64,000 nt of DNA from Gongronella butleri (GCA_025201375.1 JAIWZP010000023.1:124001-188000); one strand, 5' to 3'; shown: positions 23,914 through 36,033, numbered from the stretch's first letter. The notes: generated by a model from the sequence alone, not told the origin. Translations and numbers: made by a program.

Positions 23914-25248
23914 AACTGCGTGCATTGACCATTTTTCATCTTTTATTGTACCATAATTCTATCTTTTCACGCTTTTGACACGCCCATCATCATCATGGCA
24001 TTTGTGCTCCATTTTTACCTTTTTTTTGGGCGCGTCTTGATCTCTTGGATCCTTGGGCATCTCCTTGGCGCCATCCTGAGCGTCTGTTTCATCCGACCAA
24101 ATAAAAAAAAATCTCGCATTTTTTCCATGGCAATGTATCATAATTTCAAACAATACAATATCATAGAAAGTGGGGCCATCGTGCGCGCTGCACGGGTGAC
24201 GGCGTTCTTGGACGTGCCCGTGTTAGTTTTTTCACCATCATTGCTCGTAAGAATGCAACAAAAGCACGACAATTTCATAATTTTGCAATTTTGCGCCACT
24301 AAAAAAGGTGTTTGATCCGCTCATGCTTCAATCTCAGTGGACAGAAACTGACGCCGTGATGCGTGCTGTTTATTTCGAAGTCTGAAGCATCGCACTGTAC
24401 CTACCGTATACTAGGCGTAAAAAAGGATGCAAATCAGCACCATTTGGTCTCGTTACGCGGCAACGGCTGATCGCCTCGACACTTGAGGCACCTCAAATGA
24501 ATTAGCGGGCAAATGCGGTGAAAGCGCTTGTGGTTTGAGACATCGCGTCGTGTTCTCGGCGAGATAGCCTTCAAGGGTCGTTTTGGTCCTGATTTGCCCT
24601 GATTTTACGCAAAACGCAGTTTCTCAGGGCTGTGTGATCCGATATCTAAAAAAACTTGACATCGTCGGCTATTTGTGTTCAGCATCCTCTAGCTCAAATA
24701 CAGGATACGGTGAACGAGATCTGGATGACGCGCCCAGCCAAAGTGGGGTAAGGATTAGCCCATTCTGGTAGCGTGCGCGACAATGGCCCAACGCATCAGC
24801 GCGCGAGTCATCCCAAATGAATCAGTGGCCAAACGCGGTAAAAGCGCTTGCGTTTTGGAAACATTGCGATCGGATCTCGGCAACTTGGCGTGAAATGACT
24901 CTGAGAACTCGCATTTTCGATTTTGGTTTGACAGACATGATGCTGGCTCGACTCTGCCTGTCTATCCATAGTAGTCACAAATATGAGCTTCCGCAAGCGA
25001 GGAAAAAAAATCACTCATTATCTCAGCAAGTACCCGAAAAATGCAAAAAAGCACAATTTTCATCTGGTTTGTATTTTTGCACACAAATAAAGCATTTGAT
25101 CTGTCCACGTTTCGATCTCATAGACAGAAAGTGACGCTTGCTATCATTTCAATGTATGAAGCATCGTGCTACACTGCATAAAAACGTACACATTCATCTT
25201 TTAAACACCAAAAAGCGTGTTTTTAGACTTTGGCGGTCTGCTGTGCCT

Positions 25249-25294
<46 letters not shown>

Positions 25295-25724
25295 GCCTAC
25301 TTGCCCGCCAATGCAACCTGCATCACGGCATAAAAACCTACATGCATGATCATCTTATCAGAAGCCACGAAAAATTGGGTCTATCATACGATATCATTTT
25401 GAAACGATTTGAAGCTTGACTTGATTACTGTATTTTTGAAAAATGCGAGCAATCTCTGTCGATCAAGCCAGCCGGGTGAACGAAATGATGGACGCGCTCG
25501 TCGTTTTCCGTCTTTGCATGAAGTTCAATCACTTGAATCCCGTGCTCAGCAATATGACAAACATCATGGCCCTTGATTTATTTTCAAATATTGAGAGGTA
25601 ATAATCCTAATTAGTGGCATGAATTTGAATCAAGCCGCTAGAGTACACAATTTCAAATTTTTAAAAGGTAAGGGAATGGGCGATGAACAACAGGGGGCTG
25701 TGGTGTTAAAACTATAATATGATA
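23914..25724. repeat. Repeat block with two partial copies of family R and exon-like relics
   Basis: Copies of the family R left part occur at about 24240-24400 and 25030-25340; both contain a GTTTGATCC or ATTTGATCT block followed by GACAGAAA(C/G)TGACG. In the second copy the T-tract of the family has grown to 39 T (25253-25291). Two diverged direct repeats (about 24490-24560 and 24815-24885, with GCGGTAAAAGCGCTTG-type text) flank an exon-like 120 nt open segment at 24628-24747. A 53-codon ORF at 25443-25604 ends at a donor-like GAGAGGTAATA. None has a recognisable domain. Confidence 0.55.
25443..25604 (+). pseudogene. Small ORF or exon relic, unknown
   Basis: A 53-codon ATG-initiated reading (MRAISVDQASRVNEMMDALV at its start) with normal amino-acid balance for a soluble helical protein. 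Its last codons coincide with a splice-donor-like AGGTAATA, so it may be one exon of a decayed gene. There is no plausible partner exon before the antisense trehalose phosphorylase gene begins. I do not recognise it. Confidence 0.25.
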
Positions 25725-28266
25725 CTAATGTTTTTTCAGGGTGTGGATGCGGAAAGTGGGAGGTGGCTTGAAGTTATACTTTTCAAACCAGAAGCTGCGG
25801 ACGTAGCAGTTGTGTCCGATGCCATTGATCAGGGCATTTGTTTTTTCGTCGAGCAAGCCGCCACTGGGGCCCGAGATTTCTGTCATTTCGTTGCACAAGT
25901 GGATCCAAGACATGCAATTCCATACGGTGAAGTATTCCTCGGTCAGAGTAGCCTTGGCGGCCTCGCTCATTATTTTACGCGTTTCGGGCTCGGTAAATAG
26001 CTGGTACAGCTTGTCGGCGACGCCCTGGATATCGCCAATGGGTACCAAAAAGCCGGTTTTATCGCGGACGATTTGCAGCGGAATGCCTCCGGCCTCGTAG
26101 GCGATGACGGGGACACTCTTTTGGAACGCCTCTGTGACCTTGACCTCGAATCCCTCGCGATGGGACAATTGCAAGGCGACGTAGGCACCGCGCAAAATCA
26201 TGTTAAGCAGCTGGTCGGATGGCTGCAGGCGGATGGCAATGATGTCTGATTGGATCGAGGCATAGAGGTCCGAATTGATGGTGCGATGTGTCTGCTCGTA
26301 GATGACGGTGCCGTCCGGATCGTCGATGGAGCCGTGCCCACACAGCACCAGCTGCGGCGTCGCGTCATCGCTGAAACCCTCGGCATCCATGCGTATACGC
26401 AGCTGCCGATATGCCTCAAGCACGTCGGGGATGCCCTTGGACGGATCAAATCGCGCAACTTGCACAATGTACGGTCGTTCCCAATTCACCTCATTGGCTC
26501 CTTGGTCCATGCACACGCGATTGAACACAGACCGATAGTAAAGCACATTGCCATGCGACAATTCCTTGTTCAGCCCGTCGAGCGGGTCCGTGCACGCGGG
26601 CAACAGGCACACATTGGCCCTCGGCACGACGTCAGGCACAAACGAGTCCATTGGATGCGCAACAAAGAGATCGGCATGCTTGATGTATTGCCACAAAAAG
26701 CTAGAATTGGCAATTTTTTTAAATGAGTCGCGTTCAAAAAATAAAAAATGCACGTTTTTCATGCGAAATTCTTACTTCCAAGTGACAGCTTGTGGACCAT
26801 CGGGGTAATCGCGGATCAGGTCGGCGCGAATTTCAATGTGGCTACGGAAAATGATGCGCGTCTCGGGCGAATGCCTCTTGATGTGTGGAATCACGGCACA
26901 AACTAGTTGAAAAAAAAGAGAAGCAGGGGGTCATGCCACGAGTCCACATGAAGAGCGATTTTGTCTTTTTACGTTGAGGATCGTCAATGATGATGACATC
27001 TGAGATCACGATGGGTCCATCAGAGCCGAGCCAAAAGCGCTCGACATTCTCCCGGGTCCAATCCAGGAAGATCTGTTTGTCCTCCTCGGTGAGCACGACA
27101 TCTGGCGGCGCGACACCTTGCAGCACATTGTGGAATTTGCGCTTTGTAATATCAAACACCTCTGGCTTGGGCCTCGCAACAAACCCTTTTTTTTCAAAAA
27201 AAAAAAAAAAAAAGGAGAAAATGAGCCAATTGCGAAGGTCCGTGTGATCCATTTACTACATACAATGGGCGACAATGCCATTGAGGCGCAGAAAGCGCAC
27301 GAGCGCGTGCCGCATAAGTGCCACTAGACCAAAAAAAAAAAAAAAATTGAGCGATGCCACGGCGATTTTTTCATTTTTTTTTTTTTTTTTTCAGGCACGT
27401 ACCGCCGCCGCCTTGCGGTGTCGAGTTGAAAAAGGATACCGTCAGCTTTTTTTGCTTGAATTCGTCCGCCAGCTCGTTCCACACGCGCCATGTGTCGTCG
27501 CTCACGGTGTCTTTGTAATCTTTCAGCGACACGAGCTTGATGATATGATTAAAATCAACTGAGAATGGAACAAAAAAGTGGGTGAGCACTACCAATTGAT
27601 CGCAATCGAGCGCCCAATTGCTTTTGTTTACCTTCAACCTGATCACAAGGTTGGTTGTTGCACAAGGAATTTGGCAGAAATAAAAAAAGAAAAAAGGCCA
27701 TTTGGTGTCAATGATCTTTTTTTTTTTTTTTTTTGCGTGCGTGCGAGTGAGTGTTTTGATTGTACCTCGTGTCTGTAGCCGACGGCGATGCGCGGCAAGT
27801 TGCCAGGGTACTGGGGGGAGAGCCACATGACGGCCTTGCGGACGCAAGCGCTAGCGCGTTCGTCGCTTGTGTGGGCGTCTGTGCGAACACGGAAGGGGAT
27901 GGCGTCCAGCTCGTTCCAAAAGGAGCTCATAAAGTGCTCAACGTCGAGGTTGTAGGTCCGTGGGCTGCATGCAATGATCTGAACCTTGTACAGCTGCGAG
28001 ACGGCGTACAGGCTGACGGCCCGCTGCAGGTCCGCGAGGTGCTTGCGCAAACTCTCCTCGCGCGGCATTACGGGATCGAGCTTCCCAAGGCTCCCGCTGT
28101 AATAGTCGGTCGTGTACGACCCGTCGTGGACCGAGATGGTGTAGCGGATCTCCTTGGTGTCATTGTCAATCTCCACATCCAAGCCAATATACGCAGCCTG
28201 TGGAATGCTCGTTGAAGAAAAGCGACGGCTTGGGGGTGTACTGGGGATGTCGGGATTGGGAGGCAT
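25725..28266 (-). CDS. Trehalose phosphorylase (configuration-retaining, GT4)
   Basis: Seven exons: 27766-28266, 27632-27638, 27403-27558, 27264-27323, 26973-27185, 26776-26902, 25725-26700. They sum to 2,040 nt exactly, 679 residues, matching fungal enzymes. It reversibly converts trehalose plus phosphate to glucose 1-phosphate and glucose, in the cytosol. Recognisable blocks in order: the N-terminal fungal domain (YIGLDVEIDND, AVGYRHEVEVD), TPQGGGVALMRHALVRFLRL, ARPKPEVFDITKRKFHNVLQ, SDVIIIDDPQ, IIFRSHIEIRADLI, ADLFVAHPMDSFVPD, and the GT4 C-terminal domain (VARFDPSKGIPDV, SHREGFEVKVTEA, YEAGGIPLQI). The second exon is only 7 nt; it restores frame and completes HEVEVD. It is divergent from the methyltransferase gene. 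Confidence 0.95.
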
Positions 28267-29264
28267 GGCCGCGAGTGTCGTCAATAAAAAAAAAAAAAAA
28301 AAAGAAAGAAAAAAAGCAAAAAAGAAAGCAAGTAAAAAATCCCAAAAATACGAAAAAAGTTGCCTCTTTCGCCTATCAAGGGCTCGTGCCCGGCCATCTG
28401 ACGGGGCGTAAAGCGTAATATCTTTCTCTCCCCCTGCTTTCGATCCAATGTGAAACAAATTCATCCGCGCGGATCTCGGCAATGAGGAAATTCGCCGGCT
28501 CGCCCTCGCAATTTTTGGAATTGAGGATCATGTGTACATCAGAGCACGCCCAATGGCTTTACACCTGCCATCTCCTGTAACGAATGGCAAGTCTGCATCC
28601 AGTTGGAAGGGACCGCCTGCAATCCATGATTGCCATTTGTGCGCGCAAAAGCGTAAAAAAAGAAAAGTGCACTGACCCTTTTATTCTCCATTAAAAGTCC
28701 GCATCGACAGGCCGATTTACCTTTTTTTGCGTCGTAAAATGACGCATTGCTTGGCCCTTGCATTCATCCTGTGATAAAAATATTGATCGTTGGCCGCTAC
28801 TTTGTACAATTGAAGCTGTTTGCGTTGAACACACTAGATCGCTTTGGAGTTTTTGGCATTGGTGGAATGATGAAGAAGAGGCACATCATGCGCGCAAGTG
28901 TGGTGCATCAAACACGCCGTTGAGCCACTTTTCCAAGAGAGACTAGGGGCGATTTTTTCTCTCTTTTTTTCTTTTTTTTCTTTTTTTTTCTTTTTTTTCT
29001 TTTTTTTTCTTTTTTTCTTTCGTTTTTTTGCTTGGTGTCAGCCGTTTACGCGTTTTGGATGGCCTTGAATAGATGTGTGTGGCAAAAGACGCGCGTCCTT
29101 ACTGCGCCAATTGTCAAGGGTCTTTGCACAACGCCAGGTGAGACGGATCTCCTTTTTTGGGACGAGCGGGTTTTAATAAAGATGCCCCCGCGTTTCTTTT
29201 AGCACCGGTTATCGGGAACCTCACTTTTCTTTTGTTCTTTCGCTTCAATGTACGTACCCCAGCA
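28267..29264. promoter_or_regulatory. Divergent spacer, trehalose phosphorylase and methyltransferase
   Basis: 998 bases between two start codons. A-runs on the phosphorylase side (28285-28340) form its leader. A polypyrimidine ladder of T-runs separated by single C lies at about 28955-29022. No exon seen; both promoters are expected here. Confidence 0.5.
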
Positions 29265-30752
29265 ATGGGCAATACAGCCACAAAGCATCAACAGTTAAAG
29301 GCAAAGCGACCGAGCCGGCAAATCGAGAGCGTGAACGAGCCGATCACGCACGCCGATTTTGAGACAATTGAGCGTTTCCGTGCGTACGTCACGCAATGGG
29401 TGCCCAAATGGGCCAGCGACCAAACATTCAACAGGCTGATTGAATCGGTGAGCATTGTGCCCTTTGTGCATATGTCAACAAAATGCAAACAAATTTGTGG
29501 GATCGCCTTTTCTGACGTTTTTTATGCTTTTTTTGGGGTGCTGGTTGGCAACAATTGATCTTTTCTGATTGCGATAACGATTAGCATTTTGTGACCAAGC
29601 ACTATTGTCACGGCTGCTTCAATGCGCCGGTGCAGAGGCTATTAGAAACTGCAACGGAAGCCGATCCCGTGCGAATTTTGGATCCTGTGTGTGGCAATGG
29701 CATCTGGGCGATCGAGATGGCGGTCAATTACCCCAAGGTTCATTGCTATGGTAAAAACTGACACGCAAAAAAAAAAAAAAAGCACGGGGGGATGCTTGCA
29801 CGTTGCATGAATGGCAGAAAAAAAAATGCAGGTGTTCATCACGCGATGGCTGAAACCCTCCCTCATTTGCTTTTTTTTTTTTTTTTTTTGCTTAGGCACG
29901 GACCCCATAGGCGTGTTTCCGCTCAGGAGCAAGCCATTGAATACCATGTTTTATCACGAGGACGTGACCAAGGGCTTGAAGCGATTTCCAGATGGCTATT
30001 TCGACTTTATCCACGTGCAGCTCATCTACAGTAGGTTTCAAGAACACGAACGCAAGGTAAAAAAGATGAACGAAGAGTGTGAAATCTCAGCGGAGACGCG
30101 CTTGCTCAACAGACAAAAAAAAAACGCGTCGCTTAGGCATTGATGATCGAGCTGAATCGTCTTCTCAAGGCGGGCGGCTACATTGAATTGCGCGACGTTG
30201 ATCCCAACCTCGTTTGCGAAGGCCCAGTGTGCCAATTGCTCGATGATATTTGTAAGACCATGAAGAAAAATTGCAAAAAAAGGGATGAAGCGCTTCTCAT
30301 TGGTCCCTTGTCACTCGTGGTTTTTTTTTTTTTTTTTTGTGATTTTCTGCATGTTTCGTTGCTTGCTCCCCCCAGTCCCACGCATATTTATGGAAAAAAA
30401 GGGAATTGATGCCAACTGGCACAATCAGATGAGTGACTATCTTCTGCTGTACATACCCGTGGCAAATATCTATTATCAGCAGTCGGTGATGCCGCTCGGG
30501 TGGGGCGATAAGATGGCGCCATTGACAAGGTCGTATTTGCTCAATGCCATCGCGACTTATCAGGAGCTGGTGATGGATGCGTGCGGCTGGTCGTACGAAG
30601 ATTTCCAGCGGATCAGGGCGACCTGTCTTGAAGAACTTGAAGAATACCATGGCTACGTGAATTTTCATATCTGCTGGGGCCAAAAGGTGCCTTCCGACGT
30701 TGCCGACAATGCCAGCGACATCCAGGTCTTTACACAAGACTATGAAGACTAG
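29265..30752 (+). CDS. SAM-dependent methyltransferase (class I, fungal type)
   Basis: Five exons: 29265-29447, 29585-29750, 29896-30056, 30137-30251, 30376-30752, for 333 residues. The Rossmann core shows motif I as ILDPVCGNGIWAIEMA followed by the acidic post-I residue in HCYGTDPIGVFP. The block FDFIHVQLIYSRF, then ELNRLLKAGGYIELRDVDPN, matches motifs IV to VI of LaeA-like and related fungal methyltransferases. The C-terminal half (NQMSDYLLLYIPVANIYYQQ, MAPLTRSYLLNAI) is helical and probably forms the substrate cap. The N-terminus MGNTATKH fits an N-myristoylation signal (Gly2, Thr6). The substrate cannot be told from sequence. Weak match of the glycine-rich loop to the canonical GxGxG is usual in this group. 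Confidence 0.88.
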
Positions 30753-31767
30753 ATCCACGACTAAAAAAAAAAAAAAGATGAAAAATAAAAAAAAATGGGG
30801 GGTGGGAACACGCTGCCCCCAATCGCTATCTTCTGCCTTTTTTTTTCTTGCTTTGTTTGGTGCTTTCACCTTTTTTTTTTCTCATTGATTGCTTTGTCCC
30901 AAAGGGTTGTGCACGCGTCGTGGCCATAACGATCTTTTTTTTTGTTTTTTCGTGGTCACACAGCCCGGGTCAGTCGATCATTGGTTCTTGACGTGGCCCC
31001 TTTTGTGCTCCCTGCCTTATGGGGCCGCGATTTGCTTATTTTTGTAGTGCCAATGCTGGGCGGAATCGAGGCGGGCAAGTTTCACACGGCCTTGGCCAAT
31101 AGGAATGGCCAATTGTTTGTTTGGCCCCCTGCGGCGTGCCATCTTTTTTCTTTTTTCCTTTGTGGCCATTTATTTCAAATGCCTTTGAATGCCCGCAGAA
31201 CGGGGCATGTTCTATGAAGGCCAAAACTCAAAAGCACACGTTGCCCATAATAACAAAAGAAGGAAAGATGATAGGTAAAAGCATCATCCTGCTATTTCCG
31301 AGGAAGCGATCCCGTTTTGCCCCTCCCATCCCCATCGATTTTTGCCTTGTGCTTGTTTTTCTAGCAGCATCAAAAGGGGGATCCACCTTAAGCAAGGCGA
31401 AACATGGCCGATGGGCGCGTACAAGGTGACACACGGCGATACAATGGCCCATTCATGCCGCAAAAAAAAAAAAAAAAGCAAGGTTTTGATGTGTGGGAAC
31501 GCAATGGACCTATCAGCGACAAGTCCAGGTATGTGGGGGAGATGTGGGACAGGAGAGCGTGCGTGGCTCTCGCCCTCCACCCCCCTCTGCTCCCCCCATC
31601 CCCCGAGACTTTTTTTTTTTTTCTACGGTGCTTGTGTTGGCCCGATTTCTCCCTTTTTTGAAACTGCCACGAAAAAAAAAAAAAATATAAAAAGGGTGCC
31701 CATAATGGCATTTTTTGATTTTTCTGTTTTTCTTTTTAACCCTTTATCCTTTTAAAAGTTATTCAAG
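30753..31767. promoter_or_regulatory. Spacer and promoter of P5C dehydrogenase gene
   Basis: 1,015 bases without a supported gene. A good TATA box, TATAAAAAG at 31686-31694, lies about 80 bases before the P5C dehydrogenase start codon. A T-run (31611-31622) and an A-run (31671-31685) lie just upstream. Confidence 0.6.
31686..31694 (+). promoter_or_regulatory. TATA box of the P5C dehydrogenase gene
   Basis: TATAAAAAG about 74-82 bases upstream of the start codon, in an otherwise A/T-run-rich leader. Confidence 0.55.
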
Positions 31768-33646
31768 ATGGCTGGTAACCCTTCTCTCGCTCACTTCAAG
31801 ATCCCCGTGACGGAAAATGAACCCATGTACGCCTATGCCAAGGGCTCCGAGCAGCGCGCCAAGCTCAAGGCTGCTTTGGAAGAGATGATTGCGGCGGGTC
31901 CCCAAGAAGTCCCTGTGGTGATTAACGGCGAGAAGATCCTGACGGGTAGCACTGCGCAGCAATTGAACCCCTCCAAGCACGCGTCCGTGGTCTGCAACTA
32001 TCACCAAGCCGATGCCACGCTTACCCAAAAGGCCATTGATGGTGCCATGGCTGCTCAGGCTCGCTGGGAGGCGCTGCCCTTCAACGAGCGCATTGCCGTC
32101 TTCCTCAAGGCTGCCGACTTGTTGTCGCAAAAGTACCGGTAAGGAGGCAAATTGCAAAAAAAAAAAAGCAAAAATTGGTCGCATTTGGCTAGATGGATCT
32201 GCAATTGAAGGTGTCGTGCATGGCCTAGAGGCGTTTTTTTTTTTTTTTCAAATTGTGCATGGGTGTTGGGGATGCGAATGGGGGGGCAGGCAAGAGAGAT
32301 GGGCTGCAAGATGACGACAGACGCGCTGACACGGTTTTTTTTTTCTTTTTTTTTTTAACAGCTACAAGGTGATGGCTGCGACGATGCTTGGCCAAGGCAA
32401 GAACATTTGGCAAGCTGAGATTGACGCTGCCGCGGAATTGTGCGATTTCTGGCGCTTCAACTGCAAGTATGCCGAGGAGATTTACCAGCAACAGCCTCCC
32501 AAGAACGCACCTGGCAACTGGAACCGTGTGGAATACCGTGCTTTGGATGGTTTTGTGCTTGCTGTGAGCCCCTTCAATTTCACGGCCATTGGTGGCAACT
32601 TGCCTTCTGCGCCCGCGGTCATGGGCAATGTGTGTCTGTGGAAGCCCTCTCCCTCGGCTGTGTACTCCAACTATCTTGTGTATGAAATCCTCGTCGAGGC
32701 TGGTTTGCCCCCTGGTGTGATCCAATTCGTGCCTGGTGATGCTGAGGAGGTGTGTGGCACGGCCATTGCCAGCCCTCAATTCGCGTCGCTCCACTTTACG
32801 GGCTCGACCAAGGTGTTCCGCTCGCTCTGGTGCGAGATTGGCAAGAACATTGCGAAGTACCAGGCGTACCCGCGTCTTGTCGGCGAGACTGGCGGCAAGA
32901 ACTTCCACATGCTCCACCCGGACCTCGATGCCGCGGCCGTCAAGCACGCCGCTCTGCAGACGATCCGTGCGGCGTTTGAATTCCAAGGCCAAAAGTGCTC
33001 TGCGTGCTCGCGCGTGTATGTGCCAAAGTCCCTGGAGGCCACGTTCAAAAAGGAGATTGTCGATGCGCATGCCAAGATCTCGCAGGGCCCCGTCTGGGAG
33101 TTTAACCACTTCAATGGCCCCGTCATCAACAAATTCGCCTTTGACAAGATCAAGTCGTATATTGACCACGCCGCCCAGGACCCCAAGTGCAACATCATTG
33201 CCGGTGGCAAGTACGACGACTCGGTCGGCTACTATATCCAGCCCACGATCATTGAGACCACCGACAAGGCCGCCAAGACCCTTGTGGAGGAGATCTTTGG
33301 CCCCGTCGTCACCATCTACACGTACGAGGACAGCAAATTCGACGAGACCTGCGAGCTCATTGGCAACTCCACCGAGTATGCCTTGACCGGCGCGTACTTT
33401 GCCACCAACCGTGAGCACATTGTCCACGGCACCAACCTTCTTCGCAAGCACGCCGGCAATTTCTACGTCAATGACAAGTGTACCGGCGCCGTTGTGGGCC
33501 AGCAACCCTTTGGTGGTGGCAAGGGCTCCGGCACCAACGACAAGGCCGGCTCTTGGACCCTGTTGCTCCGCTTCATCAACATGCGCACCATCAAGGAGAA
33601 CTTTGTCCCCATTGAAGACTTTGCCTACCCCTCCAACTTGGTCTAA
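31768..33646 (+). CDS. PUT2: Delta-1-pyrroline-5-carboxylate dehydrogenase (ALDH4)
   Basis: Two exons, 31768-32138 and 32362-33646, for 551 residues. The enzyme oxidises P5C/glutamate semialdehyde to glutamate with NAD, the second step of proline catabolism, normally in the mitochondrial matrix. Family blocks are complete: KTMVGQGK-like TMLGQGKNIWQAEIDAAAEL, SPFNFTAIGGNLPSAPAVMG, HFTGSTKVF, the general-base Glu in LVGETGGKNF (about residue 299), the nucleophile Cys in GQKCSACSR (about 336), EEIFGPVVTIYTY, and NDKCTGAVVGQQPFGGGKGS. Codon use is strongly biased to C-ending codons, as expected of high expression. The N-terminus (MAGNPSLAHFKIP) begins where the mature enzyme of other species starts; no basic amphipathic presequence is visible. 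Confidence 0.97.
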
Positions 33647-36033
33647 ACCCACCACCTTACAAATCGCCATCTATTGAATCCCCTCAGCCATCTTTTTTTA
33701 CATCCCATCCCATCTCTCACCCATGATTACCCCCCCTTCCCTCCATCTCATTACATTTTAGCCTTTTTTTTTTGTGATTAGAAAAAACAAATTCTCTCAC
33801 CCCCAAAAGAAAATCTGATGAAACATCAACAAACAAATAAATTTTTGTACAGAAAAAAACAGAGACACAGGGATCGCCTGCACTTGCAGGTGAAAAAAAG
33901 GGGGTGACCCAGCGTGACAGAAAAATAGCGTTTCAACGCGCGATGACATGATGCGGAATGCTTGGTGCAGATAATCAGCGTGAAACGAGTCGCCATTGGC
34001 ATCTTTTGTGCGCAAAAGGATCCTTTGACCCTGGTCCTGATGTGACGAATGGAGGGCCCTAGAAAGGCGAAAATGCAGAAACTCGTATTTTTAATTGGCA
34101 TTTTTCTATTTTAGCTGGACCTCTTGTTTCGTGGACACGGTGGGCCCTTCTTACCTTTACAAACTTTGGTGAGCGCGCGTCAAATGGGTTTGTCGGTTGA
34201 GAAGATGCAAATTAAAAAAAAAATAGAATGTTCAGAATGCGAACCCGATTCCGACGTGCCGTGACCCGATCCCGCGTAAACCCAGAATTCCTCTTGCAAC
34301 TCGACAGTCATGCAGGGACTCTTGTCGGCGAGAAAAAATTGACACGCAGGAAATGGAGGAGTTTTCGGCGCTTCAAACGCACAAAAGGGTCTTTTTCCAA
34401 AAAAAAATCTTAATCGGCGACCGCGTCGCCATGTCAATCGGTGGACATTGAGAGCCAGAACATCACGAGGAGCACTTTGCCGGGTTGGTTTGGGCAAACA
34501 AGTTTTTGTTTTGACTTGCAGCGTTTGCGCAACAGATTTTGGACCAAGCGGGTCGCCGCCAGCCCAAGACACGTCAGCGGGCTTTATAAACTTTGGACAT
34601 TTGTTGTACGCGTGCTTGTACAAAAAAAAAAAAGAGAGGCATCGATGGTGTGTTTTGTCAAGAAAAGTGCGATTGGTGTCATTTTCTTGTCTTTTGGTCG
34701 TTTTTCGGCGGGTAGGCGGCCTACAAAGAAACCTAGGCATTGCACGTGTTGTTGCAACGTTGCTCGTTCGAACGAGCCCACTGTTGTGGCGCTTCGATCG
34801 CTGGATGACGCGCAATGACGAATTTCGAAAATGACGAAATTTCCAAGGGGTGCAGTCGAGGACTGGAAACCGAGCAAATTTGGGTCCTCCAATCACCATG
34901 GCCACTTACCCAAAAGGTAAATCACGTCTGTTAACCGATAAAATGCAATAAAAAATGGCGGTCCATTGACTGGGTTTCGCGTTTTACGCAAAAAATGGCC
35001 AATTTTCGTGGCAAGACAAAGTCGGCGAGTATTGGTCGTAGCGCCCTGAAAATCATATCACCAGAAAGAGAATGACTTGAAGCGTGCGGAAGCACCAGTG
35101 ATCTTTGAAAAAGGACGGCTTTCAACCAAAATAACGCGACCGCAAAGTTTAGCCTACAACCTCAACGCGTGAAAAAAGCGCGTCAAACGTAGACTTACAC
35201 GCGCCGGTTATTAATTGAATCCACGCACCTGGAGCCTCTCTTCCTAATGGATGCGTCGGCACGGCTCTTTGAGCGCGTTTTCCCGTGCAATACGCGGTTG
35301 AAGCAAAATGTCAAAATCGCGCATTGCTCGGGATATGCATGATGGACCAACCTCTATTTTTGGCTTTTTGCCGGTTTGGCGCCGCGGTTGTTCTTGTGTG
35401 TTAGTCTGGCGGAAATCCGAGGACCTGATTTTCAATTTTTCGGTTTGGAGCTCGCCTCGACCAATTTTTCAATTTGTGTGTTACGCGCCAAATTTCCCTT
35501 TGACCGCAACAAGATGCACCTCCATTTGGTTTTTCTGACTCGACACATCCGGTTGTGTCGCGTTCCGCGCGCTTTCCAGGCCCTGGGTGATAGGGCTTGA
35601 GCTGATTTGGCACTAAAATCCACTACCCTCAATATGCTTGATGACCCACGTGTTCAAAAGGGCCCCTAAAATTTATGCAGGCGACGGCTGGAGGCCAGCG
35701 TATCATACAGCAGGTACAATACCTTGCCACCTTGGGCATGCTCGCGGAGAAATTCGCGTTCCGCGTGATTTTTGACGGATGAATCGCATAAACGCGTTCG
35801 CGCGTCAACTGAGACCTTCATTCATGAGGTGTCATACGTCGCTCCGCTCGTTTGAGTCCTCTCGTGATGAAAATTACAAGGTCAACTTTAATGTAATGCA
35901 ATGAAAAATGGCAATAAACAGTAAAAAAAAAAAAATGTACAAGATGAAGTGCCGCCAAGATCAAATCAAAAAAAATAAAAAGAGGGATGAGGAGTGTGTG
36001 GTGCGGGTTGGCGAAGGGGCGAGGTGACTTTTT
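33647..36033. other. Repeat-derived spacer between P5C dehydrogenase and Myb gene
   Basis: 2,387 bases, no gene supported. 34795-34880 matches 10060-10190, so part is interspersed repeat. Several ACGCGT-like and CGCGTC motifs occur (35160-35270, 35790-35815). A 241-codon minus-strand reading (34180-34905) is biased and domain-free, and was rejected. Confidence 0.5.

Noticed and set aside
23959..24153. Minus-strand 64-codon reading with a charged C-terminus
   Set aside because: It has protein-like charge pattern but no acceptor, no partner exon and repeat sequence directly upstream; too weak to call.
32225..33670. 481-codon minus-strand reading
   Set aside because: Shadow of the C-ending codon bias of P5C dehydrogenase on the other strand.
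34180..34905. 241-codon open reading on the minus strand
   Set aside because: Lys/Arg/Phe/Pro-biased, crosses homopolymer runs, has no domain, and overlaps sequence repeated near 10.1 kb.
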